DNA of 22,580 nt, from positions 1-22,580 of the forward strand of contig JAEOTW010000220.1 in assembly GCA_016839655.1 (NCBI GenBank). Reading direction: 5' to 3'. The stretch is from Promethearchaeota archaeon (GTDB lineage: Archaea; Asgardarchaeota; Lokiarchaeia; Sigynarchaeales; SOKP01). The number at the start of each line of letters is the position of its first letter. Position 1 is the first letter of the stretch. Positions 1-8,612 of this stretch are shown here, piece after piece. A model generated the notes under the pieces. That model ran no database searches, had not been told where the DNA came from, and saw only the letters and a program-made list of their open reading frames with translations. The position numbers were made by a program, and so were the translations under genes.

Positions 1-221
<221 letters not shown>

Positions 222-382
222 TTTATTCTTTATTCAAAACATGGCTTTTCTCAGGTGAGTTCTTAATAAACTTTTATTTATTGCTGCTAAATTTTTGATT
301 AAAAGCATTGAATTAGTCATTAGAAAAATAAAAGATTTTAATTGTTGAAATTTCTAATATAAATAAATAATATTCTTAAAAA

Positions 383-484
383 GGGCCTGTAGATCAGTGG
401 AAGATGGTTTGGTTTAGTTTCGTACTAACCTTTAACGCTTGACTTGCATTCAAGAGGTCACGGGTTCAATTCCCGTCAGGTCCA
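383..484 (+). tRNA. tRNA-Ala(UGC) with one D-arm intron
   Basis: Acceptor GGGCCTG (383-389) pairs with CAGGTCC (477-483, one G-U); A at 484 is the discriminator and CCA is not encoded. The anticodon stem CTTGA/TCAAG encloses loop CTTGCAT with anticodon TGC (445-447). The T-arm is ACGGG-TTCAATT-CCCGT. A 30-nt insertion in the D-stem must be removed to restore the GATC/GATC D-stem, giving a 72-nt tRNA. Its place just after 16S is that of the spacer tRNA-Ala in linked archaeal rRNA operons. Confidence 0.95.
406..435 (+). other. Intron in tRNA-Ala at position 24/25
   Basis: 30 nt. A BHB fits: exon GAAG (400-403) pairs with intron CTTT (430-433, one G-U), flanked by 3-nt bulges ATG (404-406) and AAC (434-436). 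Cutting after the second bulge base gives GAT^CG, which restores C25 opposite G10. The intron itself can form a hairpin (GGTT.AGT / ACTAACC). Confidence 0.8.
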
Positions 485-640
485 TTTTTCTTTATTTCAG
501 AGAAGTATTTTGGAATGTTTTGGATGAATTTAAAATTTAAAGGTTATTCAATAATCCTCTTGTTTTTGTCACGATTTTAGAAAAGATTCACTCCTAAAAT
601 CAGAAATTTTTTAATTATTCATTAAATATTCATTATAAGT

Positions 641-799
641 ATGAAGTTACATGGATTATTAATGTTGATACTGCTTTTCTTATTTCAAGCTGCTAATGAG
701 ACGATTATTGATATATATAGATTCATCTTAATATTTTTTGGAATCATATTATTAATTATAATTCTTGCCTATATTCTCTTAACTTCAAAACAAGATTAG
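641..799 (+). CDS. Small two-helix membrane protein (52 aa), hypothetical
   Basis: ATG to TAG, 52 codons. The product is almost wholly hydrophobic in two blocks, residues about 4-17 and 27-47, separated by a short polar stretch (AANETIID), and ends TSKQD. This looks like a helical hairpin, or a signal-like segment plus one membrane helix. An AT-rich TATA-like stretch (TAAATATTCATTATAAG) lies just upstream. It converges on the YchF-like gene with an 8-nt gap. No family is recognised. Short AT-rich frames can be hydrophobic by chance, so confidence is moderate. Confidence 0.4.
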   Translation: MKLHGLLMLILLFLFQAANETIIDIYRFILIFFGIILLIIILAYILLTSKQD

Positions 800-807
800 C
801 GGATGGA

Positions 808-2025
808 TTATTTACTTCTTGATGTCACTATTTTGACAATATCTCCATCTTTAAGTTCATAATTTTCTCCAAGTCGTTTTTTTGTAATAGCATCAATTCC
901 AAACATAAAACTTTCTGCTAATTCCGTATGGATTTTATCTCTTACAAAATCTCTGAGAAGAGTTCCTTTTTCCACTAAAAATGCATCTGGTAAAATATTT
1001 CCTTTATTATCTGAATAAGAATTAATATCTGAGACAGGGTAAACACAAATTTGATTTGCTATAGTTACTGAAGCATAATCTAAAGCATTTTGAATTCCTG
1101 TATTCTTATATGTTTTTAAAATTTTACTTTTTATTTTTTCGAGCATCTCTAATTCATTAGAAGTCAACTTGGTATTATCTAGAATCTCAAAATCATTAGA
1201 ACCAGGAATATAGTTAATTATTTTTCGCTCATGATATTTTCTTAAAAAATGTTCGGCTAATGCGCTACAAGGGATAATTGGATCGACATAATTCTCTTTT
1301 AACTTCTCTAAATTCCTCTCGCTAATTTCTTTATCGATTTTATTAGCAACAACCAAAATGGGTTTAGCTATCTTTCTCAAAGTCTTTGAAAACTCCAAGA
1401 GTTCAACATCTGTCCAATAAGCAGGATTTTGATCTTTCAAATTTGTCTCTTTTAATGCTTGAACTATTTGCTGTTTATTTATCTTTACACCTGAAAGCCT
1501 ATCATGTAATGATTCGACTAATTTTCTCTTCTCTGTTGAAATAGTTTTTGTAAATTTAGTCCAATCTTCTCGTTCGATGATTTCTTTAAACCAAAAATTA
1601 ATTTCATTTTCTAAAAATACAATATCTTCATATGGATCATTTTCTCCCATAGACACTAATTTTCCAGATTTATCAAGAGAGCCTGTGATATCAACAATAT
1701 GTAAAAGAACATCCGCTTTGATTAAGTCATTTAGAAATTTATTACCTAAACCTTTACCTTTATGAGCATCTGGTACTAGCCCAGCAACGTCGATTAAATT
1801 AATTGGTATAAAACGTATACCATCGATACATATGGAATTTTGTGGATTATCAGTTACACTTAATTTCTTACACACACACTTTGTTTTTAGATATGCTACT
1901 CCAATATTTGGTTCTATTGTTGTAAATGGTATTTCACTTACTTTCGCATGTGTTAAACAAGCTGCATTTAAAAATGTAGATTTTCCACTACTTGGTTTCC
2001 CAATAATTCCTATAGTTAATACCAT
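808..2025 (-). CDS. OBG-family GTPase, archaeal YchF/GTP1 type
   Basis: A 405-residue translation-associated GTPase of the OBG/YchF group (COG0012), archaeal branch with a Cys-containing insert. G1 is GKPSSGKS (residues 9-16), the G2 threonines lie in PFTTIEPN (33-40), G3 is DVAG (79-82) followed by the glycine-rich HKGKGLGNKF, and G4 is NKID near 228. A TGS domain fills roughly the last 85 residues and ends in DGDIVKIV. Family members bind ribosomes and hydrolyse GTP or ATP; the cellular role in archaea is not settled. ATG start. The HerA-like gene on the same strand ends 28 nt upstream of it, so the two may be co-transcribed. Length is normal. Confidence 0.9.
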   Translation of the reverse strand: MVLTIGIIGKPSSGKSTFLNAACLTHAKVSEIPFTTIEPNIGVAYLKTKCVCKKLSVTDNPQNSICIDGIRFIPINLIDVAGLVPDAHKGKGLGNKFLNDLIKADVLLHIVDITGSLDKSGKLVSMGENDPYEDIVFLENEINFWFKEIIEREDWTKFTKTISTEKRKLVESLHDRLSGVKINKQQIVQALKETNLKDQNPAYWTDVELLEFSKTLRKIAKPILVVANKIDKEISERNLEKLKENYVDPIIPCSALAEHFLRKYHERKIINYIPGSNDFEILDNTKLTSNELEMLEKIKSKILKTYKNTGIQNALDYASVTIANQICVYPVSDINSYSDNKGNILPDAFLVEKGTLLRDFVRDKIHTELAESFMFGIDAITKKRLGENYELKDGDIVKIVTSRSK

Positions 2026-2053
2026 ATGTATATTGAATTTTGATCTCTTAAAA

Positions 2054-3862
2054 TTATTCCTTTTTCTTTTGTAAATTATAAAGACGATTAATGTAATCTT
2101 CTAGCTTACTATATGATTCTAATTCAAAATTATTTTGGGGTATAGAATTCTCTAATTCAGAATTAAAAGTTGTTTTTGAGTAATATTGAGTCTGATTTTG
2201 TTTTGATTCTATTGATTTTAAGGATTTATCAAGAGAATTCTTTGAGACACACTTTTGTAGCTTCTTAATAGTGTTTTGAAGAAAATTGTTAAATTTTGTG
2301 GGTTTTTTTTTAGATATTGGTACAAAACTCGTTTCAACTTCATTTAAATTTTTTTTGTTATTATTCTTAATTTCTGAAACTGACAATGATTCATGTTTAA
2401 TTAAAGGGACACTTAGTAGGAAAGGTTCTTTAATTGAATTTGTTCTTATGATACATTGACCTTCCTCCAAAATTGATAAAAAATTCTTCTTATCTGTATT
2501 GATATTTAATAGATCACACATAATCTCTTTTTCAATGTGATTTTTGAAGGTAAGAACAACACCATTATTCGCTAAGATTTCTTTACTAATATTTGGGCGT
2601 GTAGCTAGGGTTATTAAACATTCTCCTGTACCTCTCTGTAATAAAGCTATGTCCTCTAAATATGTTGTTAATTTACTCTTTTTTACTAAATCTTGTGGAG
2701 CAAAATATTGAGCATCTTCAATAATCGTGAAATGCTGGATTCCCTTATAATTATATGCTCCTTTTGTTAAATTCTTATCCCACAAATATTTTAAAATCAT
2801 ATTTAGAAAGAATAAGGCATCTTCCTTCTCGCCACCTAAACGTATAATTGAGCTAAGATCGAGTAATATATTTTTTTTGAACAAATCATTTAAAACAATT
2901 TCATTTTTACTTTCAAATAAATTTCTTAATGGCCCTATTGAGAATCTTCTTACTCTATTTTTAATGCTAATTAGAGTTTGGTTTAACATTGGGATTTGAT
3001 TTTTATTCTTCTTAAGATAATCTTGACAAAAATATTCAAATCCTTTCCAACTTTGAAAATTTTTGCTTTCACACACTTTAACTAAGATTTCAACCAAAAC
3101 TTTTTCCATTTGTGGAGAAAACTCAGCGTTCTCATCTAAAAATTTTCCGCTTTTCAAAATATCAAAAATTCTTTCAGCATGAATTATTGGACTTACTTCT
3201 CCAGGATTAAAAATATTAATAGAAAAATTTTCGCCAGGCCATAAAATGAGAACATTACTAATCTTAGTTTGTAGGAAGTGATATTCTCCTTTAAATTCAA
3301 CTAGAAAGAAGGGAATCTTGTGAATTTTTGTAAAATGGATTAAAAAATTTTGGAGAAAATTACTCTTTCCTGTTCCAGTTGCCCCACATATAAACATATG
3401 CTTTTCAAGGTCCTTTAATGCCAAATAAAACTTTTGCTTTTTAGCTTTACCTTTAAGAATTCTACCAATAGGGACGTCTCCTTTTCTCTTACCCAACTGT
3501 GGGGGAATTTCAAGATCTATAATCTTCTCATCATTATGTAATAAACTTAGTAAAAAAAGAATAATTGAAGCACTATAGAAAATATTAGCTAGATTGAATA
3601 ATATAGTTGGGATAAAATACCCTTGTTCTTTACCGATAAATGAATCAGAATTATTAGAAATAAAAAATGGTAAATTGATAATTAAAAATAAAGTAGTACA
3701 TATTATAATTCCAAAAATCAACAGCTTAATTCGATTTAGATAATAATTCCTTCTTTTATATTTATAGAACACCAAATTAACACAGAATGATATTGAGGAT
3801 AATCCTAAGAAAAATAAAATGGAAATCATGATTGAATAATTTATCTTAGTATTACTCTTCAA
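2054..3862 (-). CDS. Membrane-anchored HerA/VirD4-like P-loop ATPase
   Basis: 602 residues from a TTG start; an in-frame ATG lies 11 codons in. The N-terminus has three predicted membrane helices (about 10-34, 45-68 and 83-106). The ATPase core has Walker A GATGTGKS (160-167), an EFKGEYHF segment after the next strand, Walker B-like TIIEDAQYF (379-387), RGTG (410-413) and ATRP (420-423). This layout matches the HerA/FtsK/VirD4 superfamily (DUF87-type), hexameric translocases of DNA or protein. The last ~100 residues are polar, Lys/Asn-rich and probably disordered. No nuclease NurA, pilus or conjugation gene is adjacent, so a transport or DNA-pumping substrate cannot be assigned. It precedes the YchF-like gene on the same strand. 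Confidence 0.75.
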   Translation of the reverse strand: MKSNTKINYSIMISILFFLGLSSISFCVNLVFYKYKRRNYYLNRIKLLIFGIIICTTLFLIINLPFFISNNSDSFIGKEQGYFIPTILFNLANIFYSASIILFLLSLLHNDEKIIDLEIPPQLGKRKGDVPIGRILKGKAKKQKFYLALKDLEKHMFICGATGTGKSNFLQNFLIHFTKIHKIPFFLVEFKGEYHFLQTKISNVLILWPGENFSINIFNPGEVSPIIHAERIFDILKSGKFLDENAEFSPQMEKVLVEILVKVCESKNFQSWKGFEYFCQDYLKKNKNQIPMLNQTLISIKNRVRRFSIGPLRNLFESKNEIVLNDLFKKNILLDLSSIIRLGGEKEDALFFLNMILKYLWDKNLTKGAYNYKGIQHFTIIEDAQYFAPQDLVKKSKLTTYLEDIALLQRGTGECLITLATRPNISKEILANNGVVLTFKNHIEKEIMCDLLNINTDKKNFLSILEEGQCIIRTNSIKEPFLLSVPLIKHESLSVSEIKNNNKKNLNEVETSFVPISKKKPTKFNNFLQNTIKKLQKCVSKNSLDKSLKSIESKQNQTQYYSKTTFNSELENSIPQNNFELESYSKLEDYINRLYNLQKKKE

Positions 3863-3952
3863 TTTTAAAAACCTCTATAAATTTTGAAAAAGCCAAAAAA
3901 TAAGCATTGAAATATTTTTCGTAAACTTTTTTAATTTTATGACTTAGAGATC

Positions 3953-3960
3953 TATATAAA
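3953..3960 (+). promoter_or_regulatory. TATA box of the thermosome gene
   Basis: TATATAAA, 40 nt before the thermosome ATG. Archaeal transcription normally starts about 25 nt downstream of the box, which predicts a leader of roughly 15-20 nt. No Shine-Dalgarno sequence is visible before the ATG. Confidence 0.6.
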
Positions 3961-3999
3961 TAAAAATTTTTCATTAACAATCTAAAAAGTGAATAAAAG

Positions 4000-5604
4000 A
4001 TGGCACAATTATCCGGTGTTCCAATCCTTATACTAAAAGAAGGAACTGAAAGAAAACGTGGGAAAGATGCGCAAAAAAATAATATAGCCGCTGCTAAAGC
4101 AGTTGCTGAAGCAGTAAGAACAACATTAGGACCTAAGGGCATGGATAAAATGCTAGTTGATTCCTTAGGAGATGTTACAATAACTAATGATGGAGCAACA
4201 ATTTTAGACACCATTGATGTTGAACATCCTGCTGCGAAAATGATAGTAGAGGTAGCTAAAACTCAAGATGACAAAGTTGGAGATGGCACAACAACCAGTG
4301 TTATAATCTCAGGTGAGTTATTAAATCTTGCCGAAGAGTTAATGGAACAATCAGTTCATCCTACAATTATCTGGAGAGGGTATAGGAAAGCTTTAATCAA
4401 AAGTAAAGAAATACTTCAAGATTTAGCAACAAAAATAGAATTTAGCGATACTGAGACTCTAATGAAAGTTGCAGAAACTTCAATGAATAGCAAATTAATC
4501 GCTGGTGTAAAAAATCATTTTGCAGACCTCGCAGTTAAAGCTGTAAGTCAGATTAAAGAAGATCGTGGAAGTAACGTTATGGTTGATTTGGATCAAATTC
4601 AAATAATTAAAAAAGAAGGAAAAAGCCTTTTAGATACAACTATTATTGATGGAATAATTGTAGACAAAGAAGTAGTTCATCCTATGATGCCAAAGGCTAT
4701 TAAAAATGCTAAAATCGCTTTAATCAGTGCTTCATTAGAAGTGGAAAAAACAGAATTCGACGCAGAAATAAGAATTCAAACACCTGATCAAATTAACAAA
4801 TTTCTTGAAGAAGAAGCTAATATGCTTAAAAATCGTGTATCTAAATTAAAAGAAATTGGTGCTAATGTCGTATTTTGTCAAAAAGGAGTTGATGATAAAG
4901 CACAAAATTTTCTTGCTAAAGAAGATATAATTACTGTTAGAAGAGTCAAGAGATCAGATATGGAGAAATTAGCGAGAGCTACAAATGGTAAAATTATAAA
5001 TAATATTTTCGAAATCAGTGAATCTGACTTAGGAGCAGCTGGAAAAGCGGAGGAGAAAAAAATAGGTGAAGATAATATGATCTTCATTTCAGAGTGTGCA
5101 GATCCAAAAGCAGTAAGTATACTGATACGAGCAGGAATTGAACATGTTGTTGATGAGGCTGAAAGAATGTTACATGACGCATTATCAGTAGTAAAAGCAG
5201 CGATCGAATTACCCTTCATTTTACCTGGTGGTGGAGCTTCTGAAATTGAACTAGCAAAAAGATTAAGAGCATATGCCAGATCAATAGGAGGAAGAGAACA
5301 GCTAGCAATTGAAGTCTATGCTAATGCTTTAGAAATAATTCCAAAAACTTTAGTTGAAAATGCAGGGTATAATCCTGTTGACTTAATAGTTGAACTAAGG
5401 TCTAAACATGAAACTGAAGTAGGTAAATCATTTGGTATCAATATTGATTCCGGTAAACCTGATGATATGGTCAAATTAGGCGTTTTAGAACCACTATCAG
5501 TTTTAACTCAAGCTGTTCAGTCTGCAACTGAAGTTTCTTCTATGATTCTTAAAATTGATGATGTTATAGCTGCATCTGGTCTTTCAAAAGGTCCTGAAGA
5601 ATAA
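4000..5604 (+). CDS. Thermosome subunit (group II chaperonin)
   Basis: A 534-residue archaeal CCT-type chaperonin subunit that folds proteins in a double-ring ATP-driven chamber. The family signatures are present in order: [10 protein letters not shown] (43-52), the ATP-site NDGATIL (63-69), GDGTTT (94-99), the [15 protein letters not shown] block, and [11 protein letters not shown] in the C-terminal equatorial part. Length is typical. The C-terminus ends KGPEE and lacks the GGM tail of many thermosomes. It is a single gene with its own TATA box and a U-rich terminator; no second subunit lies in the window. Confidence 0.97.
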   Translation: MAQLSGVPILILKEGTERKRGKDAQKNNIAAAKAVAEAVRTTLGPKGMDKMLVDSLGDVTITNDGATILDTIDVEHPAAKMIVEVAKTQDDKVGDGTTTSVIISGELLNLAEELMEQSVHPTIIWRGYRKALIKSKEILQDLATKIEFSDTETLMKVAETSMNSKLIAGVKNHFADLAVKAVSQIKEDRGSNVMVDLDQIQIIKKEGKSLLDTTIIDGIIVDKEVVHPMMPKAIKNAKIALISASLEVEKTEFDAEIRIQTPDQINKFLEEEANMLKNRVSKLKEIGANVVFCQKGVDDKAQNFLAKEDIITVRRVKRSDMEKLARATNGKIINNIFEISESDLGAAGKAEEKKIGEDNMIFISECADPKAVSILIRAGIEHVVDEAERMLHDALSVVKAAIELPFILPGGGASEIELAKRLRAYARSIGGREQLAIEVYANALEIIPKTLVENAGYNPVDLIVELRSKHETEVGKSFGINIDSGKPDDMVKLGVLEPLSVLTQAVQSATEVSSMILKIDDVIAASGLSKGPEE

Positions 5605-5616
5605 TTAATATAATGA

Positions 5617-5643
5617 TTTTTTATTTCTTTTATCTTTTTTTTT
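5617..5643 (+). terminator. U-rich transcription terminator after the thermosome gene
   Basis: Within 15-40 nt of the thermosome stop are three T-tracts (TTTTTT, TTTCTTTT and a run of nine T). Archaeal RNA polymerase terminates at such U-tracts without needing a hairpin. The last tract touches the stop codon of the convergent tsr3 gene. Confidence 0.5.
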
Positions 5644-6103
5644 AAAATGTGTTTATTTCTTTGAAAGTTTTCCCCCAAGAAAATTTTGAGAGAATTAAAT
5701 TAGCCAAATCGAAAAATTTTGTAATATATAATGCTGCAGCTAATGCCTCAGCAGAACTTAGTTTTTCCCATTTACCATAATTCGTAGGATTTGCGGCTAT
5801 TAATGGTGGTAATTTACGAGCGTTTTTAAAATCCAATTTTGTTAAATTCATAATATTATTCCAAGAGCAATCAATTACAATTAATCCATATTTAAGAACT
5901 ATGTTTTTATCAAGATCAGACAATTGTTTATTTGCAAATGGATTTAGTATAACTGAATTAATTAAGTTTTTATCAATCTTACTAATTATTTTCACGAGAT
6001 TAAGTCTGCTTAATTTAAAGCCAGTACATTTCTTCGGATCACATTCTCTATAATTAAGACAAAATAATTTTGGTATTTCTTTTGTTGAATTAGTACTATT
6101 CAT
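5642..6103 (-). CDS. tsr3: Tsr3, SSU rRNA aminocarboxypropyltransferase
   Basis: The 153-residue product matches the Tsr3 family (formerly DUF367), which transfers the aminocarboxypropyl group of S-adenosylmethionine to the hypermodified pseudouridine in the helix-31 loop of small-subunit rRNA. Diagnostic blocks are YRECDPKKCTG near the N-terminus, VIDCSWN, and LPPLIAANPTNYGKWEKLS followed by AEALAAALYI. I chose the ATG at 6103; a TTG two codons earlier (6109) is possible. A TATA-like stretch about 30 nt upstream suggests a leaderless or nearly leaderless mRNA. It is convergent with the thermosome gene. Confidence 0.92.
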   Translation of the reverse strand: MNSTNSTKEIPKLFCLNYRECDPKKCTGFKLSRLNLVKIISKIDKNLINSVILNPFANKQLSDLDKNIVLKYGLIVIDCSWNNIMNLTKLDFKNARKLPPLIAANPTNYGKWEKLSSAEALAAALYITKFFDLANLILSKFSWGKTFKEINTF

Positions 6104-6153
6104 AGCCAAATTCTTAAAATCAGTTAATAAAGTTATAAATTTATTAATTTTTT

Positions 6154-7152
6154 TTAATCATACTTAACACTTGTAAGAACATTTATAGATTTTATAAAAT
6201 TCTCAGTTGTTTGTTCTTCACCTAGTATTTGCAAAATCGAATTAATAATGTTCCGTGCTTCACAAATAACAGGTATTCCACCATAAGTCAATCTAAATAA
6301 ACCAATAAAAGATATAATTTCAACATTTGAAGTATTTTCAAGAGTAGAGAATTTAATTTTTCCTGAAGGACACGCTATTAAACCATAAAAATTTTCAGAA
6401 TTATCTCCTGAAATTGCAATATAACATAAAAGATCTCCCATAGAGCTTCCTCCGGATTCTTCCTTCATTTTTTGAAAAGCAACATTAGCACTTGCTGAGA
6501 AAGCTTCAATTGATATAGGTAAATCTTGTCCACTAATATCCTTTGCATCTAGAGTTAAACCTGAAGGATTAACTAATCCATATCGAATAAAAACAGGGTT
6601 CTGAACAGAATCTAAGATTTTACTTATGGAAGGTAATGGATTTGTAGGATCAATAATTTCGGGTTTATAAGATGAAAATGGAACTTCTGAGCCCATTCCA
6701 AATAAATAAATCGCACTACGGACTTTATCACAAAAAATTTCTATCGCCCTTTCAGATTCATCTCCACTTCCAAAAAATTCACCTAACTTTTGTTTTAGAT
6801 AATACATGGCTGTAGCTAAATTATCTGCGTCTATAGGCCATTCTTTATGATAATCATGCACAATAGTTAAGAGAGTTTCATTAATTCTAATAGTAACTAA
6901 ACACACTTTGTCGAAATAAGAAAATGATATAACTTGATCCTTAATATTTAAATCTTCCCAATTTTCTTCACTTGCAGAAAAAGCTGCTGAAGCTAAACTT
7001 GTGATTTGATTTGGATTTAACTCAATATCACTTTTTCTTCCTATTTTTGCTATTGAAAGACCATTCTGATCACATAAAATAACCAAAACAGTACCTTCTG
7101 AAGCACGTAGAATAGAAGTCAAATGTTTTATTAAAGATTCTCTTACACTCAT
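6154..7152 (-). CDS. Tandem roadblock/LC7-type protein
   Basis: 332 residues from the ATG at 7152; an in-frame TTG four codons earlier is less likely. Residues 5-120 look like a roadblock/LC7 domain: a starting helix (VRESLIKHLTSIL), strands containing LVILCDQNGLSIAKI, a small-residue helix (ITSLASAAFSASEENW), then KVCLVTIRINETLLTIVHD. Residues 175-310 repeat the pattern (FIRYGLVNPSGLTLDA, IEAFSASANVAFQKM, NFYGLIACPSGKIKFSTL). Roadblock proteins scaffold or regulate small GTPases such as Rag and Mgl, and are expanded in Asgard archaea. A Ras-like GTPase lies 0.9 kb away on the same strand, beyond three tRNAs. A TATA-like GATATAATATAAAA lies 20-33 nt upstream, which suggests a leaderless mRNA. 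Confidence 0.75.
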   Translation of the reverse strand: MSVRESLIKHLTSILRASEGTVLVILCDQNGLSIAKIGRKSDIELNPNQITSLASAAFSASEENWEDLNIKDQVISFSYFDKVCLVTIRINETLLTIVHDYHKEWPIDADNLATAMYYLKQKLGEFFGSGDESERAIEIFCDKVRSAIYLFGMGSEVPFSSYKPEIIDPTNPLPSISKILDSVQNPVFIRYGLVNPSGLTLDAKDISGQDLPISIEAFSASANVAFQKMKEESGGSSMGDLLCYIAISGDNSENFYGLIACPSGKIKFSTLENTSNVEIISFIGLFRLTYGGIPVICEARNIINSILQILGEEQTTENFIKSINVLTSVKYD

Positions 7153-7328
7153 TGAATCAACCAAGAATTTTTTATATTATATCTTTCAATTAAAAATTAT
7201 GTATTATGTATAATAATAAATTTTTTTCTTTTAATTCAATCGTATTTAAGTTTTCATCCGATCATCAGAAATTTTTTTATTTGTAATAATTTTAATTAAA
7301 TATTAAAACTGTTTTATATTATTTTACT

Positions 7329-7446
7329 GCGGGAATTGCCAAGTATGGTCAAAGGTGATAATGTAGTTGATCTAATACCGACTATAGGCGGTGGACTTAG
7401 AATCCATTCTCATAGGAGTTCGGGAGTTCAAATCTCCCTTCCCGCA
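7329..7446 (+). tRNA. tRNA-Leu(UAG) with one D-arm intron
   Basis: Acceptor GCGGGAA (7329-7335) pairs with TTCCCGC (7439-7445), discriminator A. The anticodon stem GTGGA/TCCAT encloses CTTAGAA with anticodon TAG (7398-7400). A class II variable arm CTC-ATAG-GAG and T-arm GGGAG-TTCAAAT-CTCCC follow. Removing a 33-nt insertion gives D-arm GCCAAG...GGC and an 85-nt tRNA. CCA is not encoded. Confidence 0.95.
7353..7385 (+). other. Intron in tRNA-Leu(UAG) near position 21/22
   Basis: 33 nt. Exon GGTC (7347-7350) pairs with intron GACT (7380-7383, one G-U). Bulges are AAA (7351-7353) and ATA (7384-7386); the inner helix is GGT(G)/(T)ACC. Cutting after the second bulge base gives CAA^AGGC. AGG is repeated at both ends, so slips of up to 3 nt give the same product; the BHB selects this one. 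Confidence 0.8.
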
Positions 7447-7571
7447 TTGTTTAAACTTTTATTCATAAAATTTTTAATCCAAAATAAATTAAGACATTCA
7501 AACTATTTAGTAGATAATTAAAAATCAACATATTAAAAACTAATTTATCTATATAATTTTCAAATTTATCT

Positions 7572-7673
7572 GCTCCCGTAGTGTAGTCCGGCCAAGCAAT
7601 AAATATCTAAGAATAAATACTTGAATGCTAGGCTTTCACCCTGGTGACCCGGGTTCGAATCCCGGCGGGAGCA
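7572..7673 (+). tRNA. tRNA-Glu(UUC) with one D-arm intron
   Basis: Acceptor GCTCCCG (7572-7578) pairs with CGGGAGC (7666-7672), discriminator A. The anticodon stem CTAGG/CCTGG encloses CTTTCAC with anticodon TTC (7635-7637). The T-arm is CCGGG-TTCGAAT-CCCGG. The GTGTAGTCCGGCCAA D-arm is typical of archaeal tRNA-Glu and is interrupted by 27 nt. The mature length is 75 nt. Confidence 0.95.
7599..7625 (+). other. Intron in tRNA-Glu at position 24/25
   Basis: 27 nt, almost pure A/T. Exon CAAG (7593-7596) pairs perfectly with intron CTTG (7620-7623). Bulges CAA (7597-7599) and AAT (7624-7626) are cut after their second base. The inner helix is weak, so this is a relaxed BHB. The product has a G10-U25 wobble pair. 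Confidence 0.75.
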
Positions 7674-7821
7674 TTACTCTTTTTAAAACTATTCTTTATA
7701 ACCGAATCAACTAATTTAGGATTTAGAAATTTGAAATAAAAAAAAGTACTATTCTCAGAAGTATTGTTTAGAAAAGATTATACAATATAAATTTGAAGAA
7801 AAATAAGCGCCCCCGGCATGG

Positions 7822-7852
7822 TTATCGTCATGTTCAGAGATTGAACATCGAT
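7822..7852 (-). other. tRNA-Asn intron 3 (T-loop, position 59/60)
   Basis: 31 nt inside the T-loop. The T-stem GCATG/CATGC forms the outer helix, then TTCG/CGAT (3 of 4 pairs), with bulges ATA and AAC. The product loop is TTCGATC. A slip of one base would give TTCGAAC or TTCGATA. A 7-bp ATGTTCA/TGAACAT hairpin lies inside. Confidence 0.75.
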
Positions 7853-7878
7853 ATCGAACATGCGACCGCCCGGTTAAC

Positions 7879-7910
7879 TTCCGGAGGTATTTCTAAACCT
7901 TAAATACCTA
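7879..7910 (-). other. tRNA-Asn intron 2 (position 33/34)
   Basis: 32 nt with a good BHB. Exon CCGG pairs with intron CCGG; bulges CTT and AAG are cut after their second base, giving CT^G, the start of anticodon GTT. The inner helix AGGTATTT/AAATACCT is 8 bp. Position 33/34 differs from the canonical 37/38. Confidence 0.85.
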
Positions 7911-7919
7911 AGCCGGGTG

Positions 7920-7945
7920 CTTTTGGCACACCTTTAAGGCGGGTG
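7920..7945 (-). other. tRNA-Asn intron 1 (D-arm / anticodon-stem junction)
   Basis: 26 nt, defined by a direct repeat GCACCCG at both edges, so the cut can lie anywhere from 24/25 to 30/31 with the same product. No exact 4-bp/3-nt BHB fits any register. The intron can pair CACC with GGTG internally. Its removal is inferred from the need for one CCCGG anticodon-stem strand; the exact ends are not resolved. Confidence 0.6.
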
Positions 7946-8084
7946 CTCTACCTAGCTGAGCTACGGAGGCACAATTATGATATTTCTTCTGATATATAAA
8001 TTTATTAAATATAATATTTAGCTTTTTCTCTATTATTTAAAGGGTATATAAAATAAATTCATAAATTCAATGAGATATTTTAAA

Positions 8085-8612
8085 TTACTCTGATTGAGCT
8101 GCATAATAGATCAGCCATTTTGCCATAGCTTGAAATGATTCGATGATATTAATGTTATCTTTAGATGAACAGAATACACATTGGTTACATTTTGCTTTCG
8201 TAGCATAATCATTAGCAATATCAAAATCTACCTCATGATTTTGAAGATCCCATTTCATCCCGAGCAGAATTATGGGGATAAAACCAGCTTTTTGACGTAT
8301 TATTTTTAACCATTCAGGTATTTCTCTAAAAGTATCATAATCACTAATATCAAAACAAATAAATGCACCACTAGCTCCTTTACAATAATCAGGTAACAGT
8401 TCACGAAATCTTTTTTCACCAGCGAAATCCCAAAGTTGCATTTTAACAGCTTCACCACTGTCTAGGGTTTCAGCTTTAGTATGAAATCCCGCACCTATCG
8501 TCATCTTATATCCTTCTTCGAATCTACCCGTGCAATACCGAGTGATCATGGCAGTTTTTCCAACACCACCAGCGCCAGCGACAATTACCTTAAAAATCCA
8601 TGAGCTCTGCAT
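8085..8612 (-). CDS. Ras-like small GTPase
   Basis: 175 residues from the ATG at 8612; an in-frame TTG three codons upstream (8621) is possible. G1 is AGAGGVGKT (12-20), switch I carries T38 in YKMTIGAGF, G3 is WDFAGEKRF (D62, G65), G4 is MKWD (119-122) and G5 is SSK (149-151). Overall it resembles the eukaryotic Ras/Rab family that is abundant in Asgard archaea. Two departures stand out: the catalytic Gln of Ras (position 61) is Glu66, and the Asn of NKxD is Met119. There is no C-terminal CaaX or cysteine, so prenylation is unlikely; it ends AAQSE. It is probably cytosolic, and roadblock proteins elsewhere in the window are plausible partners. Confidence 0.9.
   Translation of the reverse strand: MQSSWIFKVIVAGAGGVGKTAMITRYCTGRFEEGYKMTIGAGFHTKAETLDSGEAVKMQLWDFAGEKRFRELLPDYCKGASGAFICFDISDYDTFREIPEWLKIIRQKAGFIPIILLGMKWDLQNHEVDFDIANDYATKAKCNQCVFCSSKDNINIIESFQAMAKWLIYYAAQSE

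Larger units (their letters stand above)
7808..7970 (-). tRNA. tRNA-Asn(GUU) interrupted by three introns
   Basis: Reading the minus strand, acceptor GCCTCCG (7970-7964) pairs with CGGGGGC (7815-7809, one U-G), discriminator G. After removing 26, 32 and 31 nt the tRNA is 74 nt with every arm intact: D-stem GCTC/GAGC, anticodon stem CCCGG/CCGGG around CTGTTAA (anticodon GTT), variable loop CGGTC, and T-stem GCATG/CATGC. Body, variable loop and discriminator all resemble archaeal tRNA-Asn. Without removal of all three insertions no standard tRNA can be drawn. An alternative single 37/38 intron would give anticodon TAG in a class I body, which I reject. Confidence 0.88.

Noticed and set aside
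3852..4214. 120-codon frame on the minus strand opposite the start of the thermosome gene
   Set aside because: It is antisense to a clearly conserved chaperonin and its product resembles no family; a shadow frame.
4878..5219. 113-codon minus-strand frame inside the thermosome gene
   Set aside because: Complement of conserved chaperonin codons, Ser/Ile/Leu-rich with no family features.
7336..7521. 61-codon frame across tRNA-Leu(UAG)
   Set aside because: Lies over a tRNA with intact structure; coding is incidental.
7808..7970. Reading the Asn gene as a tRNA-Leu(UAG) with a single 37/38 intron
   Set aside because: It lacks a class II variable arm, leaves the D-arm and T-loop disrupted, and another tRNA-Leu(UAG) is present 0.4 kb away.
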